Shown piece by piece: positions 41,878 to 51,200 of a stretch of 64,000 nt of DNA. The stretch's first letter is position 1. Every line of letters begins with the position of its first letter. Origin of the DNA: Micromonospora lupini. Lineage in GTDB: Bacteria > Actinomycetota > Actinomycetes > Mycobacteriales > Micromonosporaceae. The translations under genes were made by a program, and so were the position numbers. The stretch covers positions 625,001 through 689,000 of the forward strand of contig NZ_JAPENL010000002.1 of NCBI RefSeq assembly GCF_026342015.1. Direction: 5' to 3'. The notes under the pieces are model-generated. The model made no database searches. It was not told where the DNA came from and saw nothing but the letters and a program-made list of their open reading frames with translations.

Positions 41878-43119
41878 ATGAGCGTGAGCGAGCAGGCGCG
41901 ACGGGCGCGGGACGCCGCCGCCGACCTGGCCACGGCCACCCGTACCGCCAAGGACGCCGCGCTGGTCGCGATGGCCGACGCGCTTGTGGCGCGTACACCG
42001 GAGATCCTGGCCGCGAACGAGACGGACCTGGCGGCCGGCCGGGAGGCCGGGCTGAGCGCGGCCGTCCTGGACCGGCTCGCGCTCGACGCGGGCCGGGTGG
42101 CCGGCATCGCCGACGCGCTGCGCCAGATGGCCGCGCTGCCCGACCCGGTCGGCGAGGTGGTCCGCGGGTCGACCCTGCCCAACGGGCTGGAGCTGCGCCA
42201 GATCCGGGTGCCGTTCGGGGTGGTGGGCATCATCTACGAGGCACGTCCCAACGTGACGGTCGATGCCGCCGGGATCTGCCTGAAGTCCGGCAACGCGGCC
42301 CTGTTGCGCGGGTCGTCCTCGGCCGCGCACTCCAACGCCGCGCTGGTCGCGGTGCTGCGCGACGCGATCACCGACGCTGGTCTGCCTGCCGACGCGGTGC
42401 AGTTGCTCGACGCCAGCTCCCGCGACTCGGTCAAGGAGCTGATGCGCGCCCGAGGGCTCGTCGACGTGCTCATCCCGCGCGGTGGTGCGTCGCTGATCCG
42501 CGCCGTGGTCGAGGAGTCGACAGTGCCGGTGATCGAGACCGGGGTGGGCAACTGCCACGTGTACGTGGACGCCGCCGCCGACCTGGCGAAGGCCGTCGCG
42601 GTGACGTTGAACGCCAAGACGCAGCGCCTGTCCACCTGCAACACGGCCGAGTCGCTGCTGGTGCACGCCGACGTCGCGGACGCGTTCCTGCCGCCGGTGC
42701 TGGCCGCGTTCGCCGAGGCGGGCGTGACGGTGCACGGCTCCCCCGAGGTGGCCGCGTACTCGGCGGCGGTGGTTCCGGCCACCGACGAGGACTACGCCAC
42801 CGAGTACCTGTCCGCCGACATCTCGGTGGCCGTGGTCGAGTCACTGGACGCGGCTGTCGCGCACATCCGCCGCTTCGGCACCGGGCACACCGAGGCGATC
42901 CTCACCGACTCGGCGAGCGCTGCCCGCGAGTTCGTGGCCCGGGTGGACGCGGCGGCGGTGATGGTGAACGCCTCGACCCGGTTCACCGACGGGGGCGAGT
43001 TCGGCTTCGGCGCGGAGATCGGCATCTCGACGCAGAAGCTGCACGCCCGCGGCCCGATGGGCCTGCCCGAGCTGACAAGCACCAAGTACGTCGTCACCGG
43101 GGACGGGCACCTGCGCTAG
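41878..43119 (+). CDS. proA: Gamma-glutamyl-phosphate reductase
   Basis: A 413-residue enzyme of the aldehyde-dehydrogenase fold that reduces glutamyl phosphate to glutamate semialdehyde with NADPH. Motifs are GVVGIIYEARPNVTVDAAG, CLKSGNAALLRGSSSA, VIETGVGNCHVYVD, the catalytic Cys in RLSTCNTAESLLVH, and FGFGAEIGISTQKLHARGP. TGAGGAG (shared with the proB stop) precedes the ATG. It operates with proB. Confidence 0.96.
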   Translation: MSVSEQARRARDAAADLATATRTAKDAALVAMADALVARTPEILAANETDLAAGREAGLSAAVLDRLALDAGRVAGIADALRQMAALPDPVGEVVRGSTLPNGLELRQIRVPFGVVGIIYEARPNVTVDAAGICLKSGNAALLRGSSSAAHSNAALVAVLRDAITDAGLPADAVQLLDASSRDSVKELMRARGLVDVLIPRGGASLIRAVVEESTVPVIETGVGNCHVYVDAAADLAKAVAVTLNAKTQRLSTCNTAESLLVHADVADAFLPPVLAAFAEAGVTVHGSPEVAAYSAAVVPATDEDYATEYLSADISVAVVESLDAAVAHIRRFGTGHTEAILTDSASAAREFVARVDAAAVMVNASTRFTDGGEFGFGAEIGISTQKLHARGPMGLPELTSTKYVVTGDGHLR

Positions 43120-43132
43120 GGCCTGAGCCCGG

Positions 43133-43975
43133 CTACGGGGCGGCTCCGGCCGGCGGGCGGCAGGCCCGGATCGCGGACAGCGTGGCGTGCACGTCGAACT
43201 GGTGACCGTCCTCGCTCTCCCAACCACCGTCGCTGCGCTGGGTCTCGGCGAGCCGCCGCAGAGCCCGCACCATGATCCAGTCGTGCAGGTCGATGCCGAC
43301 CCGGCGCAGCGTGGCCGCCAGCCAGGCCACGTCGCCCGGCGACATCGCGGACATCCGTTCGGCGAGCACCACCTGGATCCGCGCCGACTCCTGGAACATG
43401 TCCTGACGGTGCAGCACTGCGGCACTCAGCCAGCCGGCGGCGAGGAACGACGGCCAACTGCCGTCCGGGCGCAGCCGCGCGACGATCGACTGGGCCGCCG
43501 CCTGCACCACACCGGCGTACGCCCCGCCGACCCGGTGGTCGAGCGGGCCCGAGGCGCGGGCGTCCAGGCCGGCGACCGTCAGCCAGAAGCCGGCGTTGGC
43601 GGTGAGGAAGAGTTTGGCCTCCGGATCGCCGGGACGGGCCCACTCCGGGGCAGCGCCGGTCAACGACAGGTCCTCGTCCCAGCCGCCGTCGGCCTGCTGC
43701 CGGGACGCCAACCAGTCCAGCGCCCGGCGGGCGGCGGGACGGCCCAGCGCGCCCAGGTCGTCCAGCTCCGAGAGCCGGAAACAGGTGGCGTCGACCGAGG
43801 CGACCTCGCCACCCCAGGTCGCCGGCCAGCCGCCGTCCGGCGACTGGCCGACCTCGGCCGTCTCCAGCAACTCCGGCGGCACCGGGGTGCCGTTGCGCAG
43901 CCAGGAGAGGCGGGCGCGTTCCACCGCGTCCCCATGCGCCACGACGAACCCGATCGCGGCTTCCAAGTCGACCAC
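43133..43975 (-). CDS. Terpene-cyclase/prenyltransferase alpha-toroid fold protein
   Basis: A protein of about 280 residues with repeated Q/DGGW-type motifs: SPDGGWPATWGG, QADGGWDEDLS, RPDGSWPSFLAA and QRSDGGWESEDG. These mark the alpha/alpha toroid of squalene-cyclase-like proteins. No DxDD or DxxDD catalytic motif is visible, so it may not be a cyclase. The start is uncertain: the GTG at 43975 lacks a strong ribosome site, and an ATG at 44062 would add 29 basic residues. It is convergent with proA (13 bp). Confidence 0.75.
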   Translation of the reverse strand: MVDLEAAIGFVVAHGDAVERARLSWLRNGTPVPPELLETAEVGQSPDGGWPATWGGEVASVDATCFRLSELDDLGALGRPAARRALDWLASRQQADGGWDEDLSLTGAAPEWARPGDPEAKLFLTANAGFWLTVAGLDARASGPLDHRVGGAYAGVVQAAAQSIVARLRPDGSWPSFLAAGWLSAAVLHRQDMFQESARIQVVLAERMSAMSPGDVAWLAATLRRVGIDLHDWIMVRALRRLAETQRSDGGWESEDGHQFDVHATLSAIRACRPPAGAAP

Positions 43976-44150
43976 GGCGGAGACGCTACCTGCGCAGACA
44001 CGATCCCGCCTCGGGGAATCGGCCAGCCGGAAATGGCTGCGTCGCTCCGGCCGGATCGCCACACGGAGCCAACTGCGTCGATTTACCGCCGGAGGCGGGG
44101 CGCGGAACGGGACCGGGGCGGCGCGGTGTGGCGTCGCCCCGGCGGACCGG

Positions 44151-45332
44151 TCAGTACGCGGGCAGTGACGGGTCGATCTGCTTGATCCAGGAGAGCACGC
44201 CGCCCTGCACGTGTACGGCGTCGCGGAACCCGGCCGCCTTCAGCGCGGCGAGCGCCTCCGCCGAGCGGACGCCGGACTTGCAGTGCAGCACGATCTGCCT
44301 GTCCTGCGGGAGCTTCGCCAGCGCCTCGCCGGAGATGATGTCGCCCTTGGGGATGAGGGTGGCGCCGGGGATCCGCACGATCTCGTACTCGGCCGGCTCC
44401 CGCACGTCGACGAGGAAGATGTCCTTGCCGGCGTCCTGCCACTCCTTCAACTCCAGGGCGGTGATGGTCGAGTCGAGCGTCGCCTCCTGGGCCTCCTCGG
44501 AGACCGCGCCGCAGAAGTCCTCGTAGTCTTCCAGCAGGTCGGTGACGCTCGGGTTCTCGCCGCAGAGCACGCAGTTCGGGTCCTTCCGGACCTTGATCTT
44601 GCGGTACTCCATCTCCAGGGCGTCGTAGACCATCAGGCGGCCGACAAGCGGCTCGCCGATGCCCGTGAGCAGCTTGATGGCCTCGTTCACCTGGATCGAG
44701 CCGATCGACGCGCAGAGCACACCGAGCACGCCACCCTCGGCGCAGGACGGGACCATGCCGGGCGGCGGCGGCTCCGGGTAGAGGCACCGGTAGCAGGGGC
44801 CGTGCTCGGCCCAGAACACCGACGCCTGGCCGTCGAAGCGGTAGATCGAGCCCCAGACGTACGGCTTGCCGAGCAGCACCGCCGCGTCGTTGACCATGTA
44901 CCGGGTGGCGAAGTTGTCGGTGCCGTCGACGATCAGGTCGTACTGGGCGAAGATCTCGCGGACGTTCTCGCGGTCCAACGCGGTGTTGTGGATCTCCACG
45001 TTGACCAGCGGGTTGATCTCGCGGATCGACGCGGCTGCGGACTCGGCCTTGGAACGGCCGATGTCGGACACGCCGTGGATGATCTGACGCTGGAGGTTCG
45101 ACTCGTCGACGGTGTCGAAGTCGATGATGCCGAGGGTGCCGACCCCCGCCGCGGCGAGGTACAGCAGGGCGGGCGAGCCGAGGCCACCGGCGCCGACACA
45201 GAGCACCCGGGCGTTCTTCAGCCGCTTCTGGCCGGTCACCCCGACGTCCGGGATGATCAGGTGGCGTGAGTAGCGGCGGATCTCGTCAACTGTCAGCTCG
45301 GCGGCGGGCTCGACGAGCGGGGGCAACGACAC
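44151..45332 (-). CDS. moeZ: Adenylyltransferase/sulfurtransferase MoeZ
   Basis: A 393-residue fusion of a ThiF/MoeB-like adenylation domain and a rhodanese domain. Motifs: RYSRHLIIPDVGVTGQKRL, VLCVGAGGLGSPALLYLAAA (ATP), NLQRQIIHGVSDIGRSKAES, zinc Cys pairs CYRC and CVLC, and the rhodanese Cys in VLHCKSGVRSAEAL. In actinobacteria MoeZ activates and sulfurates the C-terminus of carrier proteins for molybdopterin, cysteine and thio-metabolites. It appears monocistronic. Confidence 0.94.
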   Translation of the reverse strand: MSLPPLVEPAAELTVDEIRRYSRHLIIPDVGVTGQKRLKNARVLCVGAGGLGSPALLYLAAAGVGTLGIIDFDTVDESNLQRQIIHGVSDIGRSKAESAAASIREINPLVNVEIHNTALDRENVREIFAQYDLIVDGTDNFATRYMVNDAAVLLGKPYVWGSIYRFDGQASVFWAEHGPCYRCLYPEPPPPGMVPSCAEGGVLGVLCASIGSIQVNEAIKLLTGIGEPLVGRLMVYDALEMEYRKIKVRKDPNCVLCGENPSVTDLLEDYEDFCGAVSEEAQEATLDSTITALELKEWQDAGKDIFLVDVREPAEYEIVRIPGATLIPKGDIISGEALAKLPQDRQIVLHCKSGVRSAEALAALKAAGFRDAVHVQGGVLSWIKQIDPSLPAY

Positions 45333-45453
45333 GGTGGACTCCCCGGGATCGGCGGTGTGAACCGCGCCATTGTTGCTCGCCCGGGCCGCACTCGGCCATG
45401 AGGGAGGACACGTGGCCCGCGATGCGGGAGGGGAATAACTGACGTCCGGTCGG

Positions 45454-46290
45454 TCAGGGGACGATGTCGCCGGCGTAGCGACGGCCGTCGAGGTAGGGCC
45501 AGGCGTTGGCCACGCAGCCCCGCAGCCCGTACGTCTGCTGCTGCATCACCGGAGCGGGCTCCCCCGGGCCGGGGCACGCCTCGTGCTCCTCGCCGAACTC
45601 GTGGCCCACCTCGTGGTTGACGACGTAGGTGCGGTACGTCTCCAGCGGGGCCCCGTAGTCGGGCACGGCCTCCTGCCAACGGGCCAGGTTGATGATGACC
45701 TGGCCGGGCAGCCGGCAGGAGGTGTAGCGCTCGGTGGTCAACCCGCCCTCGGCGCACATCCGCTCCGACGTGACCGGGGTGGCGAGGTAGACGGTGAAGT
45801 CCGCGACGTCGGCGTCGGCCACCCGCTGCACCCGCAGCTCGCCGGAGGCTGTCCAGCTACGCGGGTCGGCCAGGACCTCGTCCACCCGCGCGGCGAACGC
45901 GTCGGCGTCCTGACCGCTGCCCCGCTCGACCACGACCCGGTAGCGGCGCAGCGGTCCGTCCGTACCGTGCACTGATGTTCCCCCGGCGGCGGCAGTGAAG
46001 CGTCCCGCGCCGACCGACGGGTAGCCGCTTGGCAACACCGGGTGGGCCTCCCCGCCGCCCAGGCCCATCCCGCCCTGGGCCGGGGCGGGCGGCACGTCGG
46101 CAGGCGGTTCGTCGCCACGCGTCGCGGTCACGCCGACAGCGGTCGCGGTGGCGGCCACGAGCAGGCCGAGCAGCAGGCTGCGGCGTCGGCGGCGGCGCAT
46201 CCGCACCAGCGTGGGACGCACACCCTCGTACGCCGACCCCTCGGGCGGGTCGGGCGGCACGGGTGGGCCGTAAGGGGACGACGGCGTCAT
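45454..46290 (-). CDS. DUF3152 membrane-anchored zincin-like protein (copy A)
   Basis: A 278-residue protein. Cytoplasmic residues 1-35 end in MRRRRRRSL, followed by a span at about 37-55 and an external domain. The putative zinc site is YVVNHEVGHEFGEEHEACPG (HEVGH-x5-H), similar to metzincin proteases; MMQQ-type turn is present as VMQQQTYGL. Four Cys (MCAEGG, SCRLPG, EACPG, LRGCVAN) can pair. Function unproved. It is similar to the neighbouring gene at 46381-47241, so they are a tandem duplication. Confidence 0.85.
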   Translation of the reverse strand: MTPSSPYGPPVPPDPPEGSAYEGVRPTLVRMRRRRRRSLLLGLLVAATATAVGVTATRGDEPPADVPPAPAQGGMGLGGGEAHPVLPSGYPSVGAGRFTAAAGGTSVHGTDGPLRRYRVVVERGSGQDADAFAARVDEVLADPRSWTASGELRVQRVADADVADFTVYLATPVTSERMCAEGGLTTERYTSCRLPGQVIINLARWQEAVPDYGAPLETYRTYVVNHEVGHEFGEEHEACPGPGEPAPVMQQQTYGLRGCVANAWPYLDGRRYAGDIVP

Positions 46291-46380
46291 GACATCCAGC
46301 CTGCCAGATTATGCCGGCAATTCTCCGCTTTTGCCGCTATAGACGCAATGCACCTGATTCCGGCGCTTGGCGGCGGTGGG

Positions 46381-47241
46381 TCAGAGAGCCGGGCCGGCGT
46401 AGCGCCGACCATCGACGTACGGCCACGGGTTGACGCGGCACCCGTTGAGGAAGAGGGTCTGCTGCATCATCACCGGCGCCGGACGCCCCGCGCCCGGGCA
46501 GCGCTCGTGCCGGTGCCCGAGCTGGTGACCCACCTCGTGGTTCACCACGTACGTCCGGTAGACCGCCAGCGGCACGCCCGCCGACACGTAGTGCGGCACC
46601 GACAACCGCCACCGATCCAGGTTGATGATCACCTGGCCGGGTGCGCGGCAGGAGGTGTACGGCCGCCCGCCGATCCGGATGTCCACGCCACCCTCGGCAC
46701 ACATCCGGCCCGCCGTACGGGCGGTCGCCAGATAGACCGTGAAGTCCCGGGGAGCGTCCCCCGGGACCTGCTGCAACCGCAGCCTGCCGCTGTCGACCCA
46801 ACTGCCCGGCCCGGCGAGCGCCACCCGGACGGCCTGGGCGAACGCGGCGACGTCCTCGTTGCTGCCCGACTCGACCGCCACCCGGTAGCGGCGCAGCTCA
46901 CCCGCCCGACCCAGCACCGGGCCGGAGTGGTCGTCGTGACCGAACCGGCCGGTCCCCGCGGTCGGCACCGCACCGGGCATCCGCAGCACAGGTGACGGGC
47001 TCGGCGACGGGCTCGGCGAGGCGGCGGAGGCGGTGGCGGTGGCGGTGGGCGACGGATCCACCGACGGCGGCAACTGTCCGCCCACCAGCGGCGGCGGAGC
47101 GACCTCCTCGGCGGTCAGCCGATCGGCTGGCACGCCCGGACGCTCGGCGATCACGGTCACCGCCGCGCCGACCGCCAGCACCACCGCCACCAGCTGGGCG
47201 ACAAGTGCGAACCGGCGGCGGCGGCGAACGGAACTGACCAT
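46381..47241 (-). CDS. DUF3152 membrane-anchored zincin-like protein (copy B)
   Basis: A 286-residue paralogue of copy A. After VRRRRRFALVAQL comes a span at about 9-30, a Pro/Ser/Thr linker and the DUF3152 domain with NHEVGHQLGHRHERCPGAG, APVMMQQTLFLNGC and PWPYVDGRRYAGP. All zinc-ligand positions of copy A are kept. The ATG at 47241 lies 5 bp after the alpha/beta hydrolase stop, so it belongs to that operon. Confidence 0.87.
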   Translation of the reverse strand: MVSSVRRRRRFALVAQLVAVVLAVGAAVTVIAERPGVPADRLTAEEVAPPPLVGGQLPPSVDPSPTATATASAASPSPSPSPSPVLRMPGAVPTAGTGRFGHDDHSGPVLGRAGELRRYRVAVESGSNEDVAAFAQAVRVALAGPGSWVDSGRLRLQQVPGDAPRDFTVYLATARTAGRMCAEGGVDIRIGGRPYTSCRAPGQVIINLDRWRLSVPHYVSAGVPLAVYRTYVVNHEVGHQLGHRHERCPGAGRPAPVMMQQTLFLNGCRVNPWPYVDGRRYAGPAL

Positions 47242-47246
47242 CCCGG

Positions 47247-48221
47247 TCAGCCTGCCAGATCGGACGGCCGAGCGGCCTCCTCCGTTTCGGCGAGCAGGCC
47301 GACCACCGCCCGGGCGACCAGCCGGGGAACCTCCAACTGCGCCACGTGACCGACACCGTCGAGCATCAGCAGGCGGCTGTCCGGAATGACCCGGGCGGTC
47401 TGGGGCGCGACGCGGACGTCGACCAGCCGGTCCTGCCGGCCGCCCACCACAAGCGTCGGCGCGCGCACCGCCCCCGCGAGCCGCCACAGCGAGCCCGCCC
47501 CCGGCAGGTACGCCCGCAGGAAGCTGGAGACCAGCCCACGGAACGTCCGGACGTACGCGGCGGCGTAGTGCTCCGCCTCGTACCGGACCCGGATCTCCTC
47601 CAACGCCTCGGCCCGACGCTGCGCGCAGATGCGGCTGAGGTCGGCGACGCACGCCTCCAACACCTGCTCGGCCATCACCTCGGGCGCGAGTTGGGTGAGG
47701 TGCCGGGCGACCAGCCGCTCACCCCGGGGGATGACAAGCACGGGCAGCATCCGTCCCTGCAACGACCGCCGGAAGTCCAGGAACGGCAGCGCCGGAGAGA
47801 TCAGGGTGAGGGTACGGACCAGGTCGGGTCGCAGCCCCGCCACCTGGACCGAGACCGCGCCGCCCAGCGAGTTGCCGAACAGGTGGACGGGCCCCCGACC
47901 GGAGTGCTCGATCCACCGGATGACCAGGTCGGCGAAGGCAGGGATGGTGTAGCGCGGGCCCGGCTCGCTGCGGCCGAACCCGGGCAGGTCGATGGCCTGG
48001 CCGTCCAGCCGGTCGGCGAGCAGCCCGGCCAGGTCGGTCCAGTTCTGCGACGAGCCACCCAGCCCGTGCACGTACAACGCCGGCTCCGCGTCGACGCTCG
48101 TGGCCGGAGTGTCCCGCACATAGGTGGCGACGCCGTCGAGGCGGACCTCCCGGCCCGGCCACGGCGGCGGAACACCTACCTCGGGGAGGAGGTGGTCCGG
48201 CCAGAGGGAGGCGCGTTTCAT
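47247..48221 (-). CDS. Alpha/beta hydrolase
   Basis: A 324-residue serine hydrolase-like protein. The oxyanion HG region is LYVHGLGGSSQNW, the nucleophile elbow HLFGNSLGGAVS, the acid VVGGRQDRLVD and the His LDGVGHVAQLE. No signal peptide. Substrate unknown. It lies between the PSWAG-repeat protein gene (24 bp upstream) and DUF3152 copy B (5 bp downstream). Confidence 0.9.
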   Translation of the reverse strand: MKRASLWPDHLLPEVGVPPPWPGREVRLDGVATYVRDTPATSVDAEPALYVHGLGGSSQNWTDLAGLLADRLDGQAIDLPGFGRSEPGPRYTIPAFADLVIRWIEHSGRGPVHLFGNSLGGAVSVQVAGLRPDLVRTLTLISPALPFLDFRRSLQGRMLPVLVIPRGERLVARHLTQLAPEVMAEQVLEACVADLSRICAQRRAEALEEIRVRYEAEHYAAAYVRTFRGLVSSFLRAYLPGAGSLWRLAGAVRAPTLVVGGRQDRLVDVRVAPQTARVIPDSRLLMLDGVGHVAQLEVPRLVARAVVGLLAETEEAARPSDLAG

Positions 48222-48244
48222 CCTCCCAGTCTGCCTCGGACCAC

Positions 48245-51200
48245 TCAGGACAGCAGCGCCTCCAGTCGGCGATTGACCGCCGCAAGCGTCGCCCGGACCA
48301 CCGCCTGTCGCGGGTCGCCGGCCACCAGGGCGGAACCGGCGAGCTGCTCGACCCAGCCCTCGCAGACAAGCAGCACCACCACCGTGGCCACCTCGCAGTT
48401 GCCGAACGGCACCACCGCCGCGTGCTCGACGAAGCAGCGGCCACGCTCGGCGTTCTCGGCGCCGCGCAGCAACTCGTCCACTGCGGCGGCCGCGGCCACC
48501 GCACAGAGACGAAGCACGTAACCGTCCACCGCCGGCCCGGTCGCGTACCCGGCGGCGTTGTCGTCGCCGGCCAGCAGCCGAACCTCCACGTTGGCGTCCA
48601 GACCGAAGGTGCTGACCTGCACGTGGTCGATGACCACGCGCGGCCCCGGCACGCCGCCGGTTTCCAGCGGTCGGGAGGGCGCCGACTCGGTCGTGGTCAC
48701 CTGACCCCCGGAGTACGACGTACCGACCGTCGCCGGGCTGCCGGTGGCTCCGCCGGTGGGGGCGGCCGAGACCGAGCCGGGCTCCTCGACGGTGGCGCGG
48801 CCCCGGTGCGGAGCACCAGCCCGCCGTCGACGTGCCGCGTCCGCCCCGACCCACTGCTCCGGGCCTGCCGGCGCGGCCTCGGCGGTACGCGGTTCCGCGC
48901 CGGTGTCGCCCGGCTCGGCTACGCGTGGCTCCGCGGCGCGCGGCTCGACGGCGGCGCGCGGCTCGACGGGTCGTGGCGCGGCAGCGCGCGGCTCGACGGC
49001 GCGCGGCTCGACGGGTCGTGGCGCGGCAGGGCGCGGCTCGGCGGCGCGACGGCGGACCGGCGGGGCCGGCGTGGTGGGCAGGCCGGGCACGTTCTGCGGG
49101 GCTGCGGCGAGCCCCATCCGTTCCTGGAGCAGCCGGGCCACCTGTCGACTCACCTCGGCCGGATCGGCACCGTCGGCCAAATCCAGCCGGAGGCTGTGCG
49201 CGCCGGCCGGGGTACGGCGCAGGGCGGCGTCCCGGACGCCGGCCACCTCCCGTACGGCGTCCAGGATCGCGTTGACGTCGAACCCCTCGGGACGCTCCCG
49301 CAACGGAGCGGGCTCGTCGTCGCGACGCAGGTGGGTGGCGATGCGAGCGAGTTCGGGGGTTTCGGCGGGCTCCACTGCTGGCGGCTCCGGCACAACGGGC
49401 ACGTCCGGTTCCGCGGGGACGCGCTGCGGCAGCACCGCCGACGTGTCGGGCCGTCGTCCGCCGTCGGCGGGCTCGGCCGACGACGCCGGGTCGGGGGCGG
49501 ATCGGCGGGCCGCGTAGGGAGGGGCGGACGCGGGTGACGGCCGGTCGTGACGCCCGGGGCCGCTCGTGGCGGAGGCCGGACCGGCGCCAGTCGAGGGAGC
49601 CGGCGGACCGGCGGAGGCAGGACCGGTCGCCGTCGGGGTGGCAGGGGTCGGCTCGGCGGGTGCGGGCTCGGGCGGCTCGGGGGTCGCCGGGCGGAGCCGG
49701 AACGGTGCGGTCGGCCGGACCGGGCCTGTCGACTCGCCCGCGTCGCTCGCCCGGGGAGAGGTCGCCGGCCGGGTGGCCGGCCAGGACGGACGTTCGGCGG
49801 GGGCTGCCGGAATGCGCCCCTCGGACCAGTCGGGTAGCTCGGCCGCCACCGGTGTCGGCGATCCACCGACCCACGAGGGCCGCTCGGCCACCGGACGGAC
49901 CGGTGCCGCTGGTGGCGGCGCATCGGTCAACGTCGGGGGTGGGCCGGCGGGTGCCGGAAGCGGCGGATCGACAGACCTGGGCGGATCGGCAGGTGCCGGG
50001 CCGGCCCAGGACGGGCGCGTACTCGCAGGCGCGCTGGCGGGCGTCGGATCGCCCGCCCAGGACGGACGTGACGGCGGGGCACCTGTCGGCGCCGGATCGG
50101 AGCCGCCGGCCCAGGAGGGTCGGGGCGGCGGCGGGAGGGCCGATGCCGGGCCGGCCCAGGACGGACGCGGCGGCGGCGCGCTGGCCGGTGTCGGGTCCGA
50201 CCCACCGGCCCAGGAGGGGCGCTCAACTGCAGGCGGGCCACTGGTCGGCTCGGCACGGGCGGCACTGCCTGACGCAGCCCCAGCCCACGAAGGGCGTTCG
50301 GCGGCTGGCGGACCGCTTGACGGCTCACCACTGACGCTGCCCGACGCCGACCCACCAGCCCACGACGGACGGTCAACGGCCGGAGGGCCACTGGTGGGAG
50401 CGGGGCCACCGGCCCAGGAGGGACGCTCGGCGGCGGGCGACGGGGTGCGTGGGGGCACGGGCGGGCCGCTGGTCGGGGTGGGGTCCGTGCCGCTCACGCG
50501 GGGCGACGGGTCGGCCGGCGCGCGGATCGGGGCCGGCGCTGCCCAGGACGGGCGGTCCGCGGGGAGCCCGCTGGTCGGCTCGGGCGTCGGCCCACCGGCC
50601 CAGGAGGGACGCTCGGCCGGCTCCGGTCGGGAGGCCACCGGAGGCCCGCTGGTCGGGGTCGTGGCCGGACGTTCACCGGCCCAGGACGGGCGCGGGGGCG
50701 TGCCCCGGCCGGCGTCCGCCTCTGCCTGCGGGGCGTCCCTGGTGATGTCGTACGCGCGAGGCGGCTCGGCGGGCACCGGCTCGTACGGACGGGTCGGCTC
50801 GGCCCGCACCGGCTCGTACGGCAGGTTGGGCTCGGCGACCCAGCCCGGCGTGGACTCGTCCCGCGTCGGTCGACCGGCCGGCTCGCCGTCCTGGCGGGAC
50901 CAGGGCGGGGCCCACCCACTGCCCCAGCTCGGGCGGTTCCAGCTCGGGCCGGACCAGTCCGGCTCGATGGAAGAGGACTCGCCGGCCCGGTGCGTGTCCC
51001 CGGTGGGGCGCTCCGGCTCGGAGTCGTCGCCGCGCCCGGGCCCGGCCGATGCCTCCGCGGCGAGCGGGGCCCGCCAGTCGCGCGACACGGCAGGTTGGTC
51101 GTCGACGGCCGACCGTTCGCCGGTGGGCGCGCGGAGACCGGGCGGAACCTCGAATCCCGAGGCGGCCGTGCCGACGGGCGGCACCTGGATGGAGGCTGGC

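Noticed and set aside
43133..43975. Terpene biosynthetic gene cluster
   Set aside because: No prenyl synthase, P450 or catalytic Asp motif is nearby; neighbours are proA and moeZ.
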